64,000 nucleotides of DNA from Hemicordylus capensis (Eukaryota; Chordata; Lepidosauria; Squamata; Cordylidae), in assembly GCF_027244095.1 (NCBI RefSeq), contig NC_069659.1, positions 40,536,001 to 40,600,000 of the forward strand, in the 5' to 3' direction. The notes beneath the pieces are model-generated. The model ran no database searches, had not been told where the DNA came from, and saw nothing but the letters and a program-made list of their open reading frames with translations. This document shows positions 22,550 through 33,544 of the stretch, piece after piece (the first letter of the stretch is position 1; each line of letters opens with the position of its first letter). Made by a program: the position numbers and the translations under genes.

Positions 22550-23035
22550 GGAAAACCTTGGTATTTGTGGGGGTTCTGTTTTGTGGGGGTTCCATTACCG
22601 GCTAGTGCTGCGGATACCGAAACCATGAATACCGAGTAATTGAGGCAATGGCATTGCGGGGTTAGGTTCTAAGGGGGGAAACGGCCCTTTAAAAGCCACC
22701 CAAAAAAGCATAGTAAAGTCCCCTACTGTGCTTCGCCAGTCCCCAGCAGTCCTGCAGTGCCTCCCAAGAGTCAAAAATTGTGGGGGACCGTTTTTTGGGG
22801 TTTTTGGCAAAATGAGCCACAAAATGGGCCAAAATTCTGGATGCCACAAAGTGGCAGCCAGAAATTACCTCCAAAGTCTTTTCGGGCTACCTCCGACCTT
22901 CAGAGTTTAACTCTTCCTCCACCCCCAACCCCGGAATATTTTTTTTACTGCGTATACCGAGGTCAGGTGTCCATTACCCAGCCACATAAACATGAATCCG
23001 CAGATGCAGGGCGAATATCAAGGTTCTCCTGTACT
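22550..23035. mobile_element. Non-autonomous DNA transposon, possibly Tigger/pogo-like
   Basis: The ends show AAACCTTGGTATTTGTGG and GAATATCAAGGTTCTCC in inverted order, with GGATACCGAAACC and GCGTATACCG inside. A relative lies at about 52060-52748. The family assignment is tentative. Confidence 0.5.
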
Positions 23036-23814
23036 GCAAACAGGGAAAACAGCAGGACTGGCACAAGTGCTACAATCTGCAAGACTCAATTAATGTATAT
23101 GTGCATCCTGTCCTTTCTCCAAGGGCATTAGAATGGTATCCATAGAGTTCCTGCTTGTTCCCTGTCAGTTGGCTACTAGCAAGCAAATCTGTATCTGTTT
23201 AGCTTCACTGACAGACCTAATTCAGACATCCCTATCTTGTCCCGTTCAGTTCCAAATGATGACTGAACAATCTGTGCTGTTTGGGTGACTTTGCAGTGAA
23301 TCAGTGGGATGTTTCCTCCCTCTCCTCATTTTGTGGGATTTCCCCCCACTTGGGGTTCCTCTCTTCAGCAATGCAGGGCATTGCTCTTTTCTCTCTATCC
23401 CCACCCCACCCAGAAAGAGGCTTTGTACTTTTCTGACATGGGAGAAATTGAACTTATGAATAAATAAGTGAAAAGCTTAACCTATTGAATTTCTGCCTGG
23501 TGCATAACTGCCAATTCCCCCCCCTTAACTTGTGTGTGGGGGGGCAATTAATCCTCCCCTCCCACAGGAAATACTTGGTCCACAAGGATTTTCCCTGAAA
23601 ACTGTGTGTAATGGCTTATACTGACATTTGCCACTGTTTTCTCCTGTCTCATCCTAGTCCCAGTGTCAAATATCTTCTCAGGTTACCACATCCTCCCACC
23701 TACTGGAGAAAGGAGGAGTCTTACTTTGCCCCATAGGAGGAAGCAAGAGGTGGAAGGTGGGCAGTGGGATCAATGGAGGAGAAATGGTGGCCACATGCTC
23801 CTCCATAGCTGTGA
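23036..23814. other. Last TEX26 intron, unrecognised part
   Basis: It has C-rich runs near 23517 and no supported feature. Confidence 0.35.
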
Positions 23815-24008
23815 ATGAGGCCTTAGCTCAGTGGTAGAGAAGCTTCTTTGCATACAGAAAGCCCCAGGTTCTCTCCCTGGCATTTCCAGATAGGAGGAAG
23901 ACTGCTGCCTGAAACCCTGGAGGAGCATCTGCCAGTCAGTGTAGACAATACTGAGCTAGATAGACCAGTGGCCTGACTAAGTATATGGCAGCTTCCTATG
24001 TTCCTATT
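23815..24008 (+). mobile_element. tRNA-Ala-like SINE (family B)
   Basis: CCTTAGCTCAGTGGTAGAG and CCCAGGTTCTCTCCCTGG correspond to the A and B boxes of a tRNA-Ala ancestor. The shared 3' part has AATACTGAGCTAGAT and GCAGCTTCCTATGTTCC. Confidence 0.85.
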
Positions 24009-24234
24009 CATTCATTCAGTTTCAGTTTCATTAATTTAATTTCTGTACCACCCTTCCAAAAATGGCTCAGGGCGGTGAGGTGTTAAGTGTCAGAGAGGTT
24101 ATCTGGTTTGTAACTACTAAGCCTTGTGACCTGCCTTTAGTAGCCCTTGTGGAGGTACAAACATTTTTAGGAAGGCTAACGGTGATGGAATTTGACAAGC
24201 CACTAATTCCCTCCTCTTTTCATTGTTTGCACAG

Positions 24235-24341
24235 AGAAAGCAATCCTTCAGAATTTCCTTAACAAAGTCCGTGAAAACATGACATCTCAAAGACCTTCAT
24301 CCGCAAAGACACCAAGAGAGAATCCACTCGATGGCATGTGA
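24235..24341 (+). CDS. TEX26: TEX26 exon 7, terminal coding exon
   Basis: The exon follows the acceptor ATTGTTTGCACAG and supplies EKAILQNFLNKVREN, a short helical stretch equivalent to the human C-terminal DRQIIDHFIR region. A low-complexity tail ending NPLDGM and a TGA stop at 24339-24341 follow. The tail is longer than in human, where the protein ends in a run of lysines. Confidence 0.92.
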
Positions 24342-24715
24342 TATCTGTCTGGGGGGAAATTCAGCAATATCTTAGGAAAGCCAAATAATAGGTGAATGCC
24401 CTTTTGATCTCGATCTCTCTCTATAGTAAACCGTTTGAAGACTCATAGCCAGTTTTCTTATACTTCAAGGCTTCTTTTGAAATGATAAAAGACTGTATTA
24501 CTACCACATCTCCTCTCTAGAATGGATTTAAGATCGCTCATCCCTGTCCCAGAAGGCAACTGTGTGTTTTATATATTACAACCAGTCTGTACAAATCCTT
24601 TTTACTAATCCCTGATTGTATTGAAGATATGGTTCCCTCCGCCCTATTATCATCCCCTTGTTTTAATGCTGTTGCAGTTTTAAAAGGTTAATTAAATAAA
24701 AAGATTAAAAGAAGA
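24342..24715 (+). other. TEX26: TEX26 3' untranslated region
   Basis: The stretch between the stop codon and the poly(A) signal contains no recognised repeat. It is moderately AT-rich, as expected of a 3' UTR. A minus-strand tRNA-Ala-like fragment begins about 70 bp beyond its end. Confidence 0.7.
24695..24700 (+). terminator. TEX26 poly(A) signal AATAAA
   Basis: AATAAA lies 354 bp after the stop codon, and the next 20 bases are A-rich. It is the first canonical hexamer downstream of the stop. Cleavage is expected 10-30 bases further on. Confidence 0.7.
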
Positions 24716-24784
24716 TCAAACATTTAAGAAGAAAACATTCATTTTTGTCTTGATGGAACCCTCACCTGGAATCTCCCTTACTAC

Positions 24785-24855
24785 TTGGAGTTGGACCAAA
24801 CCTGGAGCCTTCTGCATGCAAAGCAGATGCTCTTCCACTGAGCTAATGGTCCTAT
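24785..24855 (-). mobile_element. Fragment of tRNA-Ala-like SINE (family B)
   Basis: The minus-strand tRNA part is visible: TGCATGCAAAGCAGATGC followed by CCACTGAGCTAATGG. Confidence 0.6.
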
Positions 24856-25058
24856 CCAAATGTGGTTTCTGGGTATCAGCTGTTTTAATTGGGGTTGTGA
24901 CCCAATTAAATAAATCTTGGCTGATTAATCATAGGAGTTTTAGTGGATTGATTAACTGATTAAATTTGCATATGAATATAATAGTTCTGAAATAAGGCTG
25001 GTTCCATTGTTTTTAAATATGTCTTTTGTTGGAGATATCATTTTATAAGAGGAATGTA

Positions 25059-25288
25059 TTTTATTTATTATATTTTTACATTTATATCCCACTCTTCCTC
25101 CAAGGAGCCCAGAGCAGAGTACATGGTTATGTTTATCCTCACAACAACCCTGTGAGGTAGGCTAGGCTAAGAGATACATGACTGGCCCAGAGTCACCCAG
25201 TGAGCTTCATGGCTGAATGGGGATTTGAACACAGGTCTTCCCAGTCCTAATCCAACACTCTAAACACTATGCCATGGTGGCTCTCTTA
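25059..25288 (-). mobile_element. tRNA-headed SINE (family A)
   Basis: A nearly complete minus copy: CTCTTCCTCCAAGGAGCCC, GGCCCAGAGTCACCC, GGGATTTGAAC and the head at GCCATGGTGGCTCTC. Confidence 0.85.
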
Positions 25289-25809
25289 TGTGAGGGAAAT
25301 GAGGGGATGCCTCTTTGAAGAGGACACTTTGCAAGTTGGATAAGTATTTTTGTGGGATGGGGAAGATGAAATAATCTGTTGCACAATAAATCAGGGAACC
25401 TTTTAGTCAATCAAATGTTATTTTAGCTTCAATTCTCTTATATTTATGCTCCGCCCCTCCAGTACACTACTGCTTGGGGTGTACTTGCTACTGAGAGCTA
25501 TAAATTAGCCCTGTTCCTTTTTTAAAGCTACTCTTTAGTTTTACACATTCTTAGCTAGGAGAAAGCCCCATTAAATGCAGTGGCTGACATTCAGAGCTGC
25601 CCAATGCAGATGGTGCTAATCCTCCTATGCTGCTGTTGACTCAAACCAAAACATGGGCAGTCTTGTTATTTTTCCCCTACATAAAATGCTTTGGCAACCC
25701 TTTGGTTGAAAAGCGGTATATAAATGCTATAATCAATAAGAAGCCATTTCAGTAATTTAACTAAAAGCCTGAAGAAAGGCATGTCTTCAAGAGCTTGTTT
25801 GAAGGTTTG

Positions 25810-26055
25810 AACCCCTGCTAACTTGGCAAAGAGGCACCTTTTAATGTGGTGATTCTCTTTATTTAGCAGGGGGAGAGTAACTGGCCCTATCCACCCCCAG
25901 CACAGTACCTCCAGTGACTGTTGCTGGTGTCTATCTTGTGTTTCTTTTTAGATTGTGAGCCCTCTGGGGACAGGGATCCATATTTATTTATTATTATTCT
26001 GTGTAAACCGCCCTGAGCCATTTTTGGAAGGGCGGTATAGAAATCAAATAAATAA
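25810..26055 (+). mobile_element. L2-tailed hairpin SINE (family H), best preserved copy
   Basis: CCCCTGCTAACTTGGCAAAG and TATTTAGCAGGGGGAG give a perfect 10-bp closing stem. The body (ACCTCCAGTGACTGTTGCTG) and GTGAGCCCTCTGGGGACAGG follow. The L2-type 3' end is CCGCCCTGAGCCATTTTTGG plus CAAATAAATAA. No A or B box is visible. Confidence 0.85.
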
Positions 26056-26168
26056 GGTAGCCAGAGTTGTGGATGCGCTTATTCTGACATTCCAAAGTCC
26101 TGGGGCAGCTATGGAGAAGGCCCAGTTACAAGTCACCACCAAATGAGGCAGTGGTAACTGCAACTAAA
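26056..26168 (-). mobile_element. Short L2 fragment
   Basis: The words GGGGCAGCTATGGAGAAGG and GGCAGTGGTAACTGCA are the L2 C-terminal coding region, independent of the larger copy that starts at 26411. Confidence 0.6.
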
Positions 26169-26189
26169 GTAAAGTTGCACAAACCTTAC

Positions 26190-26410
26190 TATTATGATAT
26201 AAAGTAAAGTGTGCTGTTAATTCGATTTCGACTCCTGGCACCCACAGAGCCCTGTGGTTTTCTTTGGTAGAATACAGGAGCGGTTTACCATTGCCATCTC
26301 CTGTGTAGTATGAGATGATGCCTTTCAGCATCTTCCTATATTGCTGCTGCCTGATATAGATGTTTCCCATAGTCTGGGAAACATACCAGCGGGGATTCGA
26401 ACCAGCAACC
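26190..26410 (-). mobile_element. Sauria-type SINE (tRNA head, Bov-B-like tail)
   Basis: On the minus strand it ends in the Bov-B-like words AGGAGTCGAAATCGA and GCACACTTTACTTT. The head at the right shows GGGGATTCGAACCAGCAACC as B box. Confidence 0.75.
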
Positions 26411-27364
26411 TATTAAAACAGTATCTAATTAAAAGCCTGGGTGCACAAATGCGTCTTGACTGCCCTTTTAAAAGTTGTAAGAGATGGGGAGGCTCTTATT
26501 TCAACAGGAAGTGTGTTCCAAAGCCTCGGGGCAGCAGTGGAGAAGGCCCGTCCCTGAGTAGCCACCAGACAAGCCAGTGGCAACTGCAGATGAACCTCTC
26601 CAGATTGTCTCAATGGGTGGTGTGGTTCATAGCAAAGATGTTCTTTTAAATACCCAGGACCCAAGCTGTTTAGGGCTTTATAAACTATAACCAAAACCTT
26701 GTACTCTGCCTGGAAACTTACTGGCAGCCAGTGTAGGTGTTTTAAGATAGGAGTCATATGGTCTCTCCGAGATGACCCAGAAACCAATCTGGCCGCCACA
26801 TTCTGGACTAACTGCCGTTTCTGGACTACGTACAAAGGCAGCCCCACATAGAGCGCATTGCAGTAGTCAAGTCTGGAAGTGACCAACAGATGTACTACTG
26901 TTCTGAGGTCATTTATCTCAAGAAATGGACGCAGCTGGCATATCAGCCGAAGCTGATAAAAGGCATCTCTGGCCACTGGCTCAACCTGGGACACCAGGGA
27001 GAGTTTTGTGTCCAGAAGCACCCCCTGCGTACCTGTTCTTTCCAGGGAAGTGTTACCCCATCCAGAACGGGCAGATCAAAATCAACTTCCGAGTTCCGAC
27101 CCTGCACAATAAGTACCTCTATCTTATCCGGATTCAGTCTCAGCTTGTTACCTCTCATCCAGCCCATCACTGCCTCCAGGCAGGCATTTAGGGAGGTTAT
27201 GCCTTCTCCTGATGACACTGACATGGAGAAATAGATTTGGGTATCATCAGCCTACTGATAGCACCTTGCTCCAAATCTCCTGATGATCTCTCCCAGCGGT
27301 TTCATGTAGATGTTAAACGACATCGGAGACAATACGGAGCCCTGAGGGACACCATACCGGAGTT

Positions 27365-27520
27365 TAGGGATATGCACGGAACCACGGAGGCGTGGTCTGG
27401 CACTGGGGGGAGTGTGTCTTTAAGGGGGGTAGTACTTACCACCACCCCCGCCGCTCTTCCCCCTCCGGTGCTGGACTTTCCAAAAGCGTTCTTGGGGTGG
27501 CAGAGTTCCTCCCTGCCAAT
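27365..27520. mobile_element. hAT-like fragment inside the L2 copy
   Basis: TAGGGATATGCACGG is the end typical of the TAGGGATGTGCA family seen at 45656 and 55461. Only one end is present, and L2 resumes at about 27520. Confidence 0.5.
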
Positions 27521-28196
27521 TGGAGATCATCCATCAGGCCAACCATGGCGGTTTCCACCCCATAGCCCACCTGAAAGCCAGTCTGAAACTGGTCTAGATA
27601 ATCAGTTTCATCCAAGTCTGCCTGCTGTTGGGAGGCCACCACCCTCTCAATTACTTTGCCAGCCGCGGAAGGTTGGAGACAGGCCTATAGCTGCTCAACT
27701 CTCCCAGGGAACCCAGGGCAGGTTTCTTCAGAAATGGTCTAATAATTGCCTCCTTAAGACAAGGAGGCATCCTGCCCTCCCTCTGAAAAGCATTTATGAT
27801 CTCTACCAGGCCTTCTACGACAACCTCCCTGCCAGATAGTATTAGCCACATTGGGCAAGGGTCAAGAGAACAGGTGGTAGGCCGCATCGCTCTAAGCAGC
27901 TTGTCCACATCCTCAGGAGTCACAAATTGAAACTGATCCAGCCTAACCACATAAGAGGAGTCGCTGGACACCTCCGATTCAGACACTGCAGTAATTGTGG
28001 GGTCTAAATCCAAGTCGGCCCAAATAGGAGAGTTTTTATCCACAAAGAAATCATAATACTTATTTATTTATTTATTTAGTAAAACATTTTTATACCGCCC
28101 CAAACTTACGTCTCTGGGTGGTTTAGAATGGGTAATAGATGGTTCCAAATTCTGATTCAAGGGAGGAGGGGCACTCACTATCCCTCTCACAACCCT

Positions 28197-28610
28197 ATTG
28201 GAGTTTAGTGATCTTGTGAAAAGTTTTTGTTCATTTTCATGAGCTAAGAGATCTTACAGATTGTTGACCGATTGTTTACTGATCCTGGGGTAGAATGAGT
28301 TTAGCAGTCTATCTTTGTCTCTGGTTCTTTTCATGAATCTATGTGAGTTGTTGATCTTTGCTCCAGTGCCTTGAGTGAATAAGCTTGTTGCCTCATTCGT
28401 GGTCTCCTTATGAGCTTAATGACCTAGTTAATGAAGGCTCAATTAAGGTTTATTCTACACAGGAGTTTTACGATGCATGACTGTGTAATTTGAAGCCTTT
28501 AGGGTGCTTTATTAGATGTATATATAATACATCATTTACTATATTGATTATTCCTTAAGCTCTTATGTTTATTTTTGAATTCACGCTGTTATTGGTTGTT
28601 TTTGGCTTTT
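28197..28610. mobile_element. Unknown insert with 13-bp target duplication
   Basis: CTCTCACAACCCT occurs exactly at 28184-28196 and 28611-28623, and L2 sequence continues on both outer sides. The 414-bp insert is AT-rich and matches no other repeat in the window. It has neither terminal inverted repeats nor a poly(A) tail. Confidence 0.7.
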
Positions 28611-30329
28611 CTCTCACAACCCTGGACAACTCCACCAGACGTGAACTTGCGAATGCAATACGGGCCAAAAAGAATCGCTTCTTTGCCACCCGTATTGCCA
28701 GAGCATAGATCTTCAAATGTGCTCTTTGTTGTAATCTGTCAGATTCGAGCTGAGTCTCCCTCCACTTGCACTCCAGTCATCTACCTCGCCGCTTCAGCCC
28801 CCGTAGTTCTGTATACCAAGGGGCCAATTTTGAAGTGGGTCGGAGAGGACGCTTAGGTATGATCAAGTCTACTGCTCTGGTGAGCTTGGTGTTCCAGTTC
28901 TCCACCATGGCATCAACAGGATCACTGGCAGAGCCAACACTAAATCCCTTTAAGGCTTCTTGGAACCCTATTGGATCCAATAACCTTCTCAGGCAGACCA
29001 TTCTAATGGGCCCCTCGCCCCTGCGAAGGTGGGGTGTGACTGTGAGTCCAACCTTAACCAGATGATGGTCCTTCAATGACAATGGGGAAATCACAGGAGT
29101 CCCCACCCACGGAACACCAGCCTGATCAGAGTGAAAGACCAGATCAAGCGTGCGACCTGCAACGTGTGTCAGTCCCGAGACCCTTTGGGATAGGCCCATA
29201 GTTGTCATGGCTGCTATAAACTCCTGAGCCGCCCCAGACAAATTGGTCCCATAGTGGACATTGAAGTCCCCCAGCACCACAAACCTGGTGGTGGACTCCA
29301 ACGCCAAACCCGAGACCAAGTCTGTCAGCTCAGTTAGGGACTCCATTGGGCAGCGGGGCGATCGGTACACCAAGAGAAGTCCCAGTCTATCCTTGGTCCC
29401 CAAACTTAGGTACACACATTCAATATGGTCAGACACTTCCACAGGGATCCTGGTCAGGGAGAGATTATTCTTATAGACCACAGCTACTCCACCTCCCTGC
29501 CCACATCCCCACACCCGCTCCTCAACAGAGTACCCTGGAGGGAGAAGTTGGAACCAGACTGGGCCACCAGCCTCCCCCAACCAAGTCTCTGTAATACATA
29601 CCAGGTCTGCCCCTTCATCCAGAATCAAATCATGGATAGTTTCCAACTTAATCTGGACATACCTGGCATTACAGAGGACCAAGGTGAGAATCTGTGGGAG
29701 GTTGGCACTGCTCTCCAAGGACAAAGAGCTGGCAGGGCAGCCGGAAGGGGAAATAGCTTATAGGTTTCTTACTTCCCTTCCCCTGTAACGATGTGCTGAC
29801 CTGCCAACTTTATTCCCCACCATCACCAGAATAGCCATCCCACAGTCAGTAGACGCACACCCTGTCTCTCCATCCCCAGACAAACCAAGACACACCTGAA
29901 ACACCCAGGATCCAAAAACAACAGAAGCCAAAAAATATCACCTGGCCTTCGCCCTTGTTGCCCCTCGAAGTGGCTCCCCCAAAAGGGGCAATCCTCCTTT
30001 GGTGTTGCCCCTTCGGTGACGACGACGCCAGTTGCGGGCCCACCACCACAGTACAGCAGTCCTTTTATAAGCCCAGAAAGATGGCTATTCTGAGCAGCTG
30101 ACCCTCAGGAACTGCTGACTCACTGGCCCCAATCCCACACAGACTCACCTGCAGGGCAGCCACAACCCCACAAGCTAGGGGGCACCCAGGCTGGCAAGCT
30201 GACAACAGCAGAGCAGACAGCAACCACTCAGGCTCTCACCACTGGGCAGCCACTGTCTCTGGGAAGCAGATATTAAAGCCTCCTCCTCCCTACAAGGCTT
30301 CTGGCAATTGAGGCCATTAGGTGGCTTAA

Positions 30330-30585
30330 CTGCAACTAGGGTAAAAGTAAAGTGTGCCATCAAGTCGATTTTGACTCCTGGCACCCCCAGAATCCTGTGG
30401 TTTTCTTTGGTAGAATACAGGAGGGATTTACCATTGCCTCCTCCCACACAGTATGAGATGAGGCCTTTCAGCATCTTCCTATATCACTGCTGCCCAATAT
30501 AATAGCAGCGGGGATTGAAACCAGCAACCTTCTGCTTGTTAGTCAAGCATTTCCCCGCTGTGCCATTAGGCTGCAACTACACCTC
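30330..30585 (-). mobile_element. Sauria-type SINE (tRNA head, Bov-B-like tail)
   Basis: A minus copy of the same SINE as at 26190: tail words TCAAGTCGATTTTGACTCC, then head GGGGATTGAAACCAGC. CTGCAACTA flanks both sides (about 30329 and 30572), a plausible target duplication. Confidence 0.75.
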
Positions 30586-30608
30586 TCTTAATGATCTCAG
30601 TATAGCTG

Positions 30609-31906
30609 CATAGGCGTAACTAGGATGGGCAGTCAGGGCACATGCCCTAGGTGCCACTGGGGGGGCGCCAGTGCCATGCTGCCCCCCACCAATTCATGGA
30701 CTTTGTAAAAAAATAAAAAATAGTAGTAGTTGGGCTTCCTGAGGGCCGTGGGGGGGGGGTCTGCAAAGGTTCCTCCTCCTCCCGGTGGCCTCTTAGATCA
30801 CAGCCGCAGCCTGTCTCGAGCTAATTTTCAGGCCTGTTTGGGCCTACAAAGATCATTGAGGTGGCCATTTTGGAGGTCACTGCACATGCTCAAAAGGCCA
30901 CTGTGAGGCCTGGCAAGAATAGGACCTCACAGGGACCATTTGAGCATGTGCGGCAGCCATTTTTAATTTTTTTAAAAAATAAAAAGCTGCTGAAAACAAA
31001 AATGGCCACCGCACATGTTCAAATGGCCTCTGCAAGACCCAAGTCTAGATTTTTCCCTGATCTAGGGAGTCAGAAGAATACAAAGTTGTTGGCAAGGGAC
31101 CCAAGCATTTAAAAAACATAAGTGGCACAAAAGTAAGTAGACAAAACATCCCTTAAAAAGACAGTGTTGGTTTAATACCTTGTAAGCTGGCAAAACTGAA
31201 GGGTGGGCGGGGGAGAGGCAAGGAATACAATAGAAATATTCACTCGCATGCTGTCTAATTCTCTATACAGAGCTCTATCTTTATCTGAATATTTGTCAAG
31301 CAATCTGATTATAAGGTTTGTGAAATTTCAAACTTGGAAAGTGCCTGCCTTTAACTTGTGTGGTGCTTTAATTTAAAAAATAAAAAAAAAGCTGTTCTGT
31401 GGCTAGTTGCAACTTCCACCTTCTTCCTGACCAGGCTGCTGGATCCAAGCCTATTGTAAGCTGCTGGATAATTTCAGATTGTTTGGGGCCCCTAAGATTT
31501 CCCATTGCAGCCATCTCCCTTTAAGGCAAAAGCTGTTTGGACACAACAAGCCCATCCCTAAATTTCTTGGAGGCAGCAACCTGTAGTGAGGTGTGCTGAG
31601 GTGGCAGAGAATTTGCTAAAGAGAGCTTTCACTACTTAGCTTTATGGAGGCATGCCCAGCACATAGATGTGCTATGTTTCCTTGGGAAGGTGACTGGCAC
31701 ATATGTGCCACATGTGTAGTTGTGTGTGTGTGTGTGTGTGCGTGCATGTGTGTGTTGCTTACAACCTGTTTCTCCTGAAAGTGTCTGAACTTGTATTTTT
31801 GAGCTGATATTATGGTAAATTTGTCTGAAAGATGGGTGTCAGATGTTTGGACAGGGGCGCAATTTCAGTGCTTGCCCTAGGTGCTATTTCCCCAGATACG
31901 CCTCTG
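30609..31906. mobile_element. hAT-like element, 1.3 kb, with target duplication
   Basis: The ends are CATAGGCGTAACTAGG and CCCCAGATACGCCTCTG. The flanking 8-mers TATAGCTG and TATAGATG agree at 7 of 8. It includes a GT repeat at 31720-31740. It shares the words GCCATTTTGGAGG with the element at 55461. No transposase frame is visible. Confidence 0.7.
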
Positions 31907-31914
31907 TATAGATG

Positions 31915-33540
31915 GCAGGGTTCATGATGGAGGCAGCACTTTCTTAATTACCATGGGCAGTTACAAATACTTGACAAGTAAATATCCAAAGACTAGCAAG
32001 TAAATATTCTACATCAGAAGTTGCAGAATAGAATTTTAGGAAGCAAATTCCTGTCAGCTCTTCCATTTCTCATAATTCTTGCTACTGAAAGCTATAAATT
32101 AGTCCTATTCCATTTTAAAGCTATTAAACAAAAAAAATTGTTTTAAACCTATACAGCAACTCTAAAGTAGTTATGGCTGTAAAGTGGCTGCTGTCTTATA
32201 TTTCACTTCTGATACAAAATGTTCTGACTGAACCACTCTGTGATTCATTCTGGAATGTGTTAGCTGGTGCTCTATGTTCTTGTTTTCTTTTAAGCTGATT
32301 TACAGGAAATAATAATTGAGAATGAAAAACTGTCTATGGGCAGACTCCTGCGCCTTCTATAATACAACACAAAACAGGAAATTCGGGTTCACTAAAGTCT
32401 GTTTTGCACATTTGTTTCTCCATTTTAGAAATAGGCTGTATGGTGTGCCTCATCAGGCAGACAAATGAATATGCAAAGAGGAATATCATGTGATTTTGTG
32501 TGTGTGCATATATTCCTGTTTTTCAGCAACAGACAAAAAATAATGAGGGCCAGTGCAGTGCAGGAGGATGTTGTTTCCCCCCTGGAGTAACATATTCTGG
32601 TAAGAAGGAGAGACTCAGTTATTCTGTTGATCTCCCTGCTCCGACTGCCAAGTGTTCATAGATGCTTTTTCTTAGAACCGGTGAAACAACCTTATATCTT
32701 TCAGATCCCGCTTCCATTTTGGTGGCGAACAGAGTGTTTAAAAATCACTTTGTTCTCTCTAGTGTTTTGAGGTGATGAACCTTTGTTATATAAAATAATG
32801 TAAAAAGAGAGTTCATAGCTCTTCCCTCAGTCATGGGGTGAGCCCAGTTGCTTCCTGACTTCACAACTGAAAAGAGAGAGGTGCGTACCAGCAAACCATA
32901 AACTCGCTCAACCATCGCTCGTGTCCCTTGTTTCATGCTTGAAGTGCCCACCTTTATCAGCTTTTTTTAATGCTTAAAACATTGCACAAATGCTCATTTG
33001 TCGTATTAAAAATGGAGATACTTTTGAAGTGCAAAACTGCTGTGAGATGGGGGAGTTGGTTGATGGAATCACATGAAACCCAAAGCAAAACGGAAGGATA
33101 CCACCAAACATCGGCAAAACAAAGAAGTGAGCCTCAAGACAAAGGAGGATATAATAATCTCCCAATGCATTTAAAGTGTCTTAATCAGTATGCTCTGTCA
33201 ACTAGCATTATTTGAAAGCATCTTTTGACATAGGAAAACTTGCCATTGTTTACCCCATTGAAGACATTCAACAACATGGTGCTGTGCGCAGTGAGCTCCT
33301 ATTTGAAACATATAGCATTGCTCTAAAGTGTCTGTGCCATGTCAAAGGACTGGGAAACAGATACTGCTCCAGAATCGCCATGCTTTCAGATTCAGTGCTC
33401 AAACCTTTCAAGAAGTGGTGTAAATATAAACTGTCCAGATTTTGTGAGATTTTAAATGACAAAATGTTGCCTAGATAGGAGATATTGCAGAAAGACAGAC
33501 AGGAAAGATTGCCTGCTCCTTAGTATCAGTACCTCCAGGT
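31915..33540. other. Intergenic sequence with an unexplained 88-codon open frame
   Basis: An open frame at about 33212-33478 on the plus strand reads KASFDIGKLAIVYPIEDIQQ and later SDSVLKPFKKWCKYKLSRFC. I do not recognise it; it could be a remnant of a transposase or a processed copy. About 32075-32135 resembles 25480-25545, so a small repeat is shared. Otherwise nothing was recognised. Confidence 0.35.
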
Positions 33541-33544
33541 TCCT

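Larger units (their letters stand above)
1480..24715 (+). other. TEX26: TEX26 transcription unit, seven proposed exons
   Basis: The gene encodes an orthologue of testis-expressed protein 26, a small protein of testis and ciliated tissue with no known enzymatic domain. Six exons align with the human protein as I recall it, through signatures such as VPQPPDTEARRNY (human LPQPPDTEFRRNY), NTYTDEFCWK (human TQYSDEYTWK) and VPSV followed by EHTK. All introns start with GT and end with AG. Junction phases run 1, 2, 0, 1, 1, 1 and are consistent throughout. The assembled frame is 975 nt, 324 residues plus stop; the human protein is about 289 residues as I remember it, and the excess lies at the N terminus. 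Introns are 1.9-6.3 kb and full of repeats. The span shown runs from the promoter region to just past the poly(A) signal. The identification is near certain; only the first exon is tentative. Confidence 0.93.
26411..30300 (-). mobile_element. L2-clade LINE, long copy with open endonuclease frame
   Basis: An apurinic-type endonuclease frame of 315 codons is open at 28777-29724. It has CITETWL, GDFNVHYG and DHH near its end, motifs of the exonuclease/endonuclease/phosphatase fold. Reverse transcriptase and C-terminal parts follow at 27651-28043 and 26425-27224, with RLDYCNALYVGLP and LKHLHWLPVSF. A 5' UTR-like stretch reaches about 30300. It carries an L2-tail fragment (28060-28140), a 414-bp insert with 13-bp duplications (28197-28610) and a hAT fragment (27365-27520). 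The catalytic RT region is lost around the hAT fragment, so the copy is dead. Confidence 0.9.

Noticed and set aside
23815-23890. Functional tRNA-Ala gene
   Set aside because: The tRNA-like part continues into the common SINE body and the acceptor stem does not pair.
27237-27839. Plus-strand 200-codon open frame
   Set aside because: It is the antisense shadow of the minus-strand L2 reverse transcriptase region.
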